Positions 60,648 through 64,000 of a DNA stretch of 64,000 nucleotides are shown here, piece by piece. Both the position numbers and the translations under genes were made by a program. Numbering within the stretch: the first letter of the stretch is position 1; the number at the start of each line of letters is the position of its first letter. This DNA is from Actinopolymorpha rutila. Lineage in GTDB: Bacteria > Actinomycetota > Actinomycetes > Propionibacteriales > Actinopolymorphaceae. The notes below the pieces were generated by a model, which saw only the letters and a program-made list of their open reading frames with translations, was not told the DNA's origin and did no database searches. The stretch covers positions 2,170,001-2,234,000 of the forward strand of contig NZ_JACBZH010000001.1 of assembly GCF_013407855.1 (NCBI RefSeq). Reading direction: 5' to 3'.

Positions 60648-60815
60648 GCTCCGGAACCCATCCAGACCGCCCCGGAACCTCGTCGGGCCGACCCCGGGAA
60701 TCCGTCCGGCCGGCCCCGCGTACGGACGCCGGGGAACCCGTCCTGCCGACCCCCTGGGGGAACCGTCCGGTCGGCCCCGGAAACCGTCCAGACCACCCCG
60801 GAAAGCGTCCGGGCC
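60648..60815 (+). repeat. Degenerate 21-22-bp repeat array between dprA and xerC
   Basis: About eight imperfect units of the type CCCCGGAAACCGTCCGGNC fill most of the 278-bp gap between dprA and xerC. Two of the clearer ones are at 60773-60794 and 60795-60815. The outer units (60648-60711 and 60773-60815) are regular; those between vary from 17 to 25 bp. I see no gene here, and the array is probably a decayed tandem duplication. Confidence 0.55.
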
Positions 60816-60873
60816 GGTCACCCGAGCCCACCTTCTCGGCCGGTCGCTCACCCGTGGGGACGCCGGATGCGGC

Positions 60874-61938
60874 ATGGTCGTAGGTGTGAACACCGCCGAA
60901 CCCGCCCCCGGTCGGCCCGGCCCCGAGTGGGCCGAGCCCGTACTCGCTGCCTTCGCCCGCCACCTCCGGGCCGAGCGTGACCTGTCCGAGCACTCGGTTC
61001 GTGCGTACCTCGGGGACATCCGGAGCCTGTTCGACCACGTGCAGGCCGTTCGGGGCGACACCGATGACGCGGACGGGGACGCCTGCTCCGCGGGGGCGGC
61101 TGACGGTGACGGAGCTGGAGGCGCGGACGAGGGACACGCCGGTGGGGACGTTGAGGCCGCGGCCGGCCCGCTCGGCCTGATCGACATACATCTCCTTCGC
61201 GACTGGCTGGCCGGGATCCAGGCCGGCGGGCGAGCACGAACCACCCTCGCCCGCCGCGCGGCGGCGGCCCGGACCTTCACGGCCTGGGCGCACCGCACAG
61301 GAGTCCTGGCCGAAGATCCCGGGCTGCTGCTCGGCTCGCCCAAACCACACCGCACGCTGCCTGGTGTGCTCCGCCAGGACGAGGCCGGTCAACTGCTGCG
61401 GGTCGCCGCTGTCGCCAGCGACGACGGGTCACCCGTCGGGGGGCGCGACCGTGCCGTTCTCGAACTCCTGTACGCGACCGGTGTCCGCGTCGGCGAACTC
61501 GTCGCCCTGGACGTGGACGACATAGATCAGAGCCGTCGGCTGGTACGAGTGCTCGGCAAGGGGCGCAAGGAACGCTCGGTGCCCTTCGGGGTCCCGGCGG
61601 CCGAGGCGCTGGACGACTACCTGCGTACGGCCCGCGGCAAGCTGTGCACCGACCGGAGCGGGCCCGCCCTGTTCCTCGGGGTACGCGGCGGGCGGCTCGA
61701 CCAGCGCACGGTCCGCCGGCTGGTACACGCCCGGCTCGCCGACGTTCCGGACGCACCCGACCTCGCTCCACACGGCCTGCGCCACTCGGTTGCGACTCAC
61801 CTGCTCGAAGGCGGTGCCGACCTGCGTACCGTGCAGGAGTTTCTCGGGCACGCCTCGATGGCGACCACGCAGATCTACACCCATGTCTCCGCGGAACGGC
61901 TGCGCAAGGTGTACCAGCAGGCACATCCGCGCGCCTGA
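60874..61938 (+). CDS. xerC: Tyrosine recombinase XerC
   Basis: A 354-aa tyrosine recombinase that, with XerD, resolves chromosome dimers at dif. The N-terminal core-binding domain has FARHLRAERDLSEHSVRAYLGDI. An acidic insert near residues 60-90 (rich in Asp, Gly and Ala) is unusual. The catalytic domain shows ATGVRVGELVAL, the Lys in GKGRKERSVPF, HGLRHSVATHLLEGGADLRTVQEFLGHASMATTQIYTHV with the His, Arg, His and Tyr. The start may be ATG 60874 or GTG 60886. The insert makes it about 50 residues longer than typical XerC. Confidence 0.92.
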   Translation: MVVGVNTAEPAPGRPGPEWAEPVLAAFARHLRAERDLSEHSVRAYLGDIRSLFDHVQAVRGDTDDADGDACSAGAADGDGAGGADEGHAGGDVEAAAGPLGLIDIHLLRDWLAGIQAGGRARTTLARRAAAARTFTAWAHRTGVLAEDPGLLLGSPKPHRTLPGVLRQDEAGQLLRVAAVASDDGSPVGGRDRAVLELLYATGVRVGELVALDVDDIDQSRRLVRVLGKGRKERSVPFGVPAAEALDDYLRTARGKLCTDRSGPALFLGVRGGRLDQRTVRRLVHARLADVPDAPDLAPHGLRHSVATHLLEGGADLRTVQEFLGHASMATTQIYTHVSAERLRKVYQQAHPRA

Positions 61939-62061
61939 GGGCCGAACGCCCGCGCGTATCCGGGGTCCGTTCTGCGGCTGCCTTCCGACCCTGGTCCGCA
62001 GGACAGCCCCTGGGCCGGAGGCAACCGAGCGTGGGACGTACGCCCAGCGTGGTGAGCGTGG

Positions 62062-62067
62062 CACAAT
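62062..62067 (+). promoter_or_regulatory. Putative -10 of the class V aminotransferase gene
   Basis: CACAAT in GGCACAAT ends 9 bases before GTG 62076, allowing a leaderless transcript. It resembles the element before rpsP. Confidence 0.35.
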
Positions 62068-62075
62068 CGCCCGTC

Positions 62076-63287
62076 GTGAGCTGTGACGTGACGGCGATGA
62101 CCGATGAGGGGCCGACGGCGAAGTCAGACTCGGCAGGCTCGCCCGGCTGGGCGAACGCCCGGTCGGCATGGGACCTCGATCCCGACCGCGCGCACCTCAA
62201 CCACGGGTCCTTCGGCGCCGTCCCGCGGCTGGTTCGAGCCGCCCAGGCCCGCTGGCGCGACCTGTCGGACGCGAACCCGATGAACTACTACCGCGAGGTA
62301 CGCATCCCCGCCGTCCAGCACGCCCGGGAGCGCGCGGCCGCGTTCCTCGGTGCCGCACCGGACTCCCTGGGGCTAGTCGGCAACGCGACCGCGGGGGTCA
62401 GCACGGTGCTGGCGTCGTTCCCGCTGCGGCCGGACGACGAGGTGGTCCTGACCGACCACAGCTACGGAGCGGTGACCCTCGCCGCCCACCGCTGGGCACG
62501 CTCGGCGGGGGCACGGGTAGTGACCGCCCAGATCGACCTGCTCGCCTCCGACGAGGAGGTGACCAGCGCGGTCCTGGGCGCCATCACCAGCCGGACGCGC
62601 CTGCTGATCATCGACCACATCACCTCCCAGACCGCCCGGCTGTTTCCGGTCGCGGCTGTCGCCGCCGCGGCGAGGGAACGAGGCGTGGCGACTCTGGTAG
62701 ACGGCGCGCACGTACCGGGGATGCTGCCGGTCCAGGTCGAAGCACTCGGGGCCGACTTCTGGGTGGGCAACTTCCACAAGTGGGCGTTCGCTCCGCGCGG
62801 GGTCGCCGGCCTGTGGATCGCCCGGCCGTGGCGCGACCGGATCCGCCCGCTGGTCGCGTCCTGGAACGAGGCATACGAGTTCCCGGCGGCGTTCGACCAG
62901 CAGGGAACCGCCGACGACACCGCCTGGCTCGCCGTTCCGGACGCTCTCGACTTCTTCGCCGCCTGGGATCCGGAGCGGTTGCGCGACCACAACAACGCGC
63001 TCGCGGCGTACGGACAGCAGGTGGTGGGCGGCGCCCTCGGCGTCGGGCCGCGGGAGGCTGGAGGCGCGGCCGAGCTGTCCATGCGGATCATTCCCCTGCC
63101 GGCGGGAGTCGCCTCCGACGAGGAGGGTGCGCGCGCACTGTCCGTCCGGATCGCGCAGGACCTGCGCATCGAGGTGGCGGTCACCTGCTGGCGTGGCCGC
63201 GGCTTCGTGCGCGTCTCGGCCCAGGCGTACAACGCGGCCGAGGAGTACGAGCGACTCGCGACCGGCCTCGCCCAGATCCTGGGCTGA
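62076..63287 (+). CDS. Class V aminotransferase (isopenicillin-N-epimerase-like)
   Basis: A 403-aa PLP enzyme of the class V (NifS/CefD-like) family. It shows LNHGSFGAVPRLVRAAQ, NATAGVSTVL, DHITSQTARLFPV, VDGAHVPGMLPV with the PLP-ring Asp and His, and the Schiff-base Lys in WVGNFHKWAFAPRG. GTG 62076 is preferred because a -10-like CACAAT ends 9 bases before; ATG 62097 is also possible. No beta-lactam cluster is nearby. Members also act as cysteine desulfurases or epimerases, so the substrate is unknown. A convergent hairpin follows. Confidence 0.86.
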   Translation: MSCDVTAMTDEGPTAKSDSAGSPGWANARSAWDLDPDRAHLNHGSFGAVPRLVRAAQARWRDLSDANPMNYYREVRIPAVQHARERAAAFLGAAPDSLGLVGNATAGVSTVLASFPLRPDDEVVLTDHSYGAVTLAAHRWARSAGARVVTAQIDLLASDEEVTSAVLGAITSRTRLLIIDHITSQTARLFPVAAVAAAARERGVATLVDGAHVPGMLPVQVEALGADFWVGNFHKWAFAPRGVAGLWIARPWRDRIRPLVASWNEAYEFPAAFDQQGTADDTAWLAVPDALDFFAAWDPERLRDHNNALAAYGQQVVGGALGVGPREAGGAAELSMRIIPLPAGVASDEEGARALSVRIAQDLRIEVAVTCWRGRGFVRVSAQAYNAAEEYERLATGLAQILG

Positions 63288-63293
63288 GTGCGC

Positions 63294-63315
63294 GCCTGAA
63301 CCTGGCTGGTCAGGC
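63294..63315. terminator. Bidirectional hairpin between convergent genes
   Basis: GCCTGAACC pairs with GGTCAGGC around TGGCT, with one unpaired A. It lies between the class V aminotransferase stop (63287) and the end of the M23 peptidase gene (63310), and contains the latter's stop codon. Confidence 0.55.
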
Positions 63316-64000
63316 GGCACGCCCGGACCGGCGGCGCATCGAGGCGAGGTCCACGACCGGCGCCGGACGCCGCCGTCGGAGCCGGGGCAACCGGCGCGCC
63401 GACCCCCACGCCGGGGTGGGCGGCGGAGCGGGCGGCAGTGGCGGCTGGCTCACCGGGGTGCCGCTGCGACGGACCAGCAGGCCCGCCGCGACCGCACCGG
63501 CGAGAGCACCCGCCGCGGGAGCCATGACAGTGGTGAGCAGGGTGGGGATCTCGGTAGCCAAAGCCTCGAGCCGGCGGCCCCGCCCGCCTGAGTCGCCGGC
63601 ATCCGGGGGCGGTGAGGCGAGCGAAGACAGCGCAATCGGCAGCCCCGCTGGAGGGTGTTCCGCCACCAGGGAGGACTCGGCCCACTGAGCGGACTCGGCC
63701 GGTGTGGAGGGCACGGCCGGTCGGGAGGCCTCTGCCGGCTGGGCCGGCTCACCCGGCTGAGCTGATCCATCCGGTCGAGAGGGCACGGTCGGCGAGGTCG
63801 CCGCCGGGTCGGCCGGCGCCGGCGCAGGTGGCGGGAGGGTGAACGGGGTCCACCGCGCGGGCGTCAGCATCACTTCGGTGGGCCGGTGCACGTCGAGGGG
63901 GAGCAGACGCGGCGGTCCGGTGCCGAGCAGGGACAGCGGGTCGAGGTAGTCGTCGCCGCGGAGCAACCCCCAGTGCAGGCACGTTCGCGGCGCGCAGTGG
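63310..64000 (-). CDS. M23-family peptidase, C-terminal part (5' end outside window)
   Basis: The 3' part (230 residues) of a lysostaphin-type zinc endopeptidase that cuts peptidoglycan cross-links. The visible start, CAPRTCLHWGLLRGDDYLDPLSLLG, corresponds to the last conserved block of the M23 domain, including the HWG segment. After it come a Pro/Ala-rich region with repeats of SAQ/PAQ type (about 80 residues), a hydrophobic helix (MAPAAGALAGAVAAGLLV), and a basic end. This tail is not part of the enzyme fold. The frame runs off the window end. In related chromosomes such a gene lies before rpsB. Confidence 0.85.
   Translation of the reverse strand, partial: HCAPRTCLHWGLLRGDDYLDPLSLLGTGPPRLLPLDVHRPTEVMLTPARWTPFTLPPPAPAPADPAATSPTVPSRPDGSAQPGEPAQPAEASRPAVPSTPAESAQWAESSLVAEHPPAGLPIALSSLASPPPDAGDSGGRGRRLEALATEIPTLLTTVMAPAAGALAGAVAAGLLVRRSGTPVSQPPLPPAPPPTPAWGSARRLPRLRRRRPAPVVDLASMRRRSGRAA

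Overview
The window is high-GC, densely coded DNA with frequent GTG/TTG starts, many ATGA/GTGA gene overlaps and several likely leaderless promoters, which points to an actinobacterium. The conserved gene chain smc ... ftsY ... amt-glnB-glnD-ffh ... rpsP-KH-rimM-trmD-rplS-lepB-rnhB-DUF2469 ... yraN-comM-dprA-xerC ... M23 peptidase is the classic actinobacterial chromosomal core. F420-type luciferase-like enzymes, GAF-ANTAR proteins, BlaI/M56 pairs and DUF222-HNH proteins agree with this. I cannot name the genus from the sequence alone.

Layout. (1) 1-751 is the 3' end of smc. (2) 752-24298 is an accessory block: a siderophore-type binding lipoprotein, a small membrane protein, a BlaI/M56 pair, an acyltransferase, the cydABDC operon for cytochrome bd, a DHDPS-family enzyme, an LLM oxidoreductase, ogt, a TrmB-like regulator with an unusual archaeal-type PurA homologue, and an ABC exporter/hydrolase operon apparently split by a DUF222-HNH element. 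A LolA-like lipoprotein-sorting protein and a two-component system follow. (3) 24299-25486 is ftsY. (4) 25487-39845 is a second accessory block: GNAT, TetR/SDR pair, a phased palindrome array, a frameshifted secreted I36-type protein, an unknown anchored protein, class III aminotransferase, oligopeptide-type binding protein with gamma-glutamyltransferase, MerR-thioredoxin, three tandem GAF-ANTAR proteins, and pabB. (5) 39846-45832 is nitrogen signalling (amt-glnB-glnD) followed by ffh. (6) 45829-52118 is the translation, secretion and RNase HII cluster, with an amidohydrolase between ffh and rpsP. (7) 52115-57056 holds a LURP-one-like protein, an RraA-like aldolase, and a dehydratase/ThDP-enzyme pair. 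(8) 57229-64000 is yraN-comM-dprA-xerC, a class V aminotransferase and the 3' part of an M23 peptidase.

Working links. The same 17-bp dyad occurs at the blaI promoter and at the cydA promoter, where a second dyad overlaps it. This suggests that the BlaI/M56 pair controls the terminal oxidase operon. A 30-bp direct repeat flanks the DUF222-HNH gene, and one copy is the 3' end of an ABC permease gene. Removing one repeat plus the interior restores an ATPase-permease-hydrolase operon, so the segment looks like an integrated mobile unit. The PurA homologue retains the P-loop but has lost the catalytic His of the NAGH motif. It lies 111 bp downstream of a TrmB-like regulator gene that is preceded by a 37-bp perfect dyad.

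No tRNA, rRNA, CRISPR array, IS transposase or prophage was recognised.
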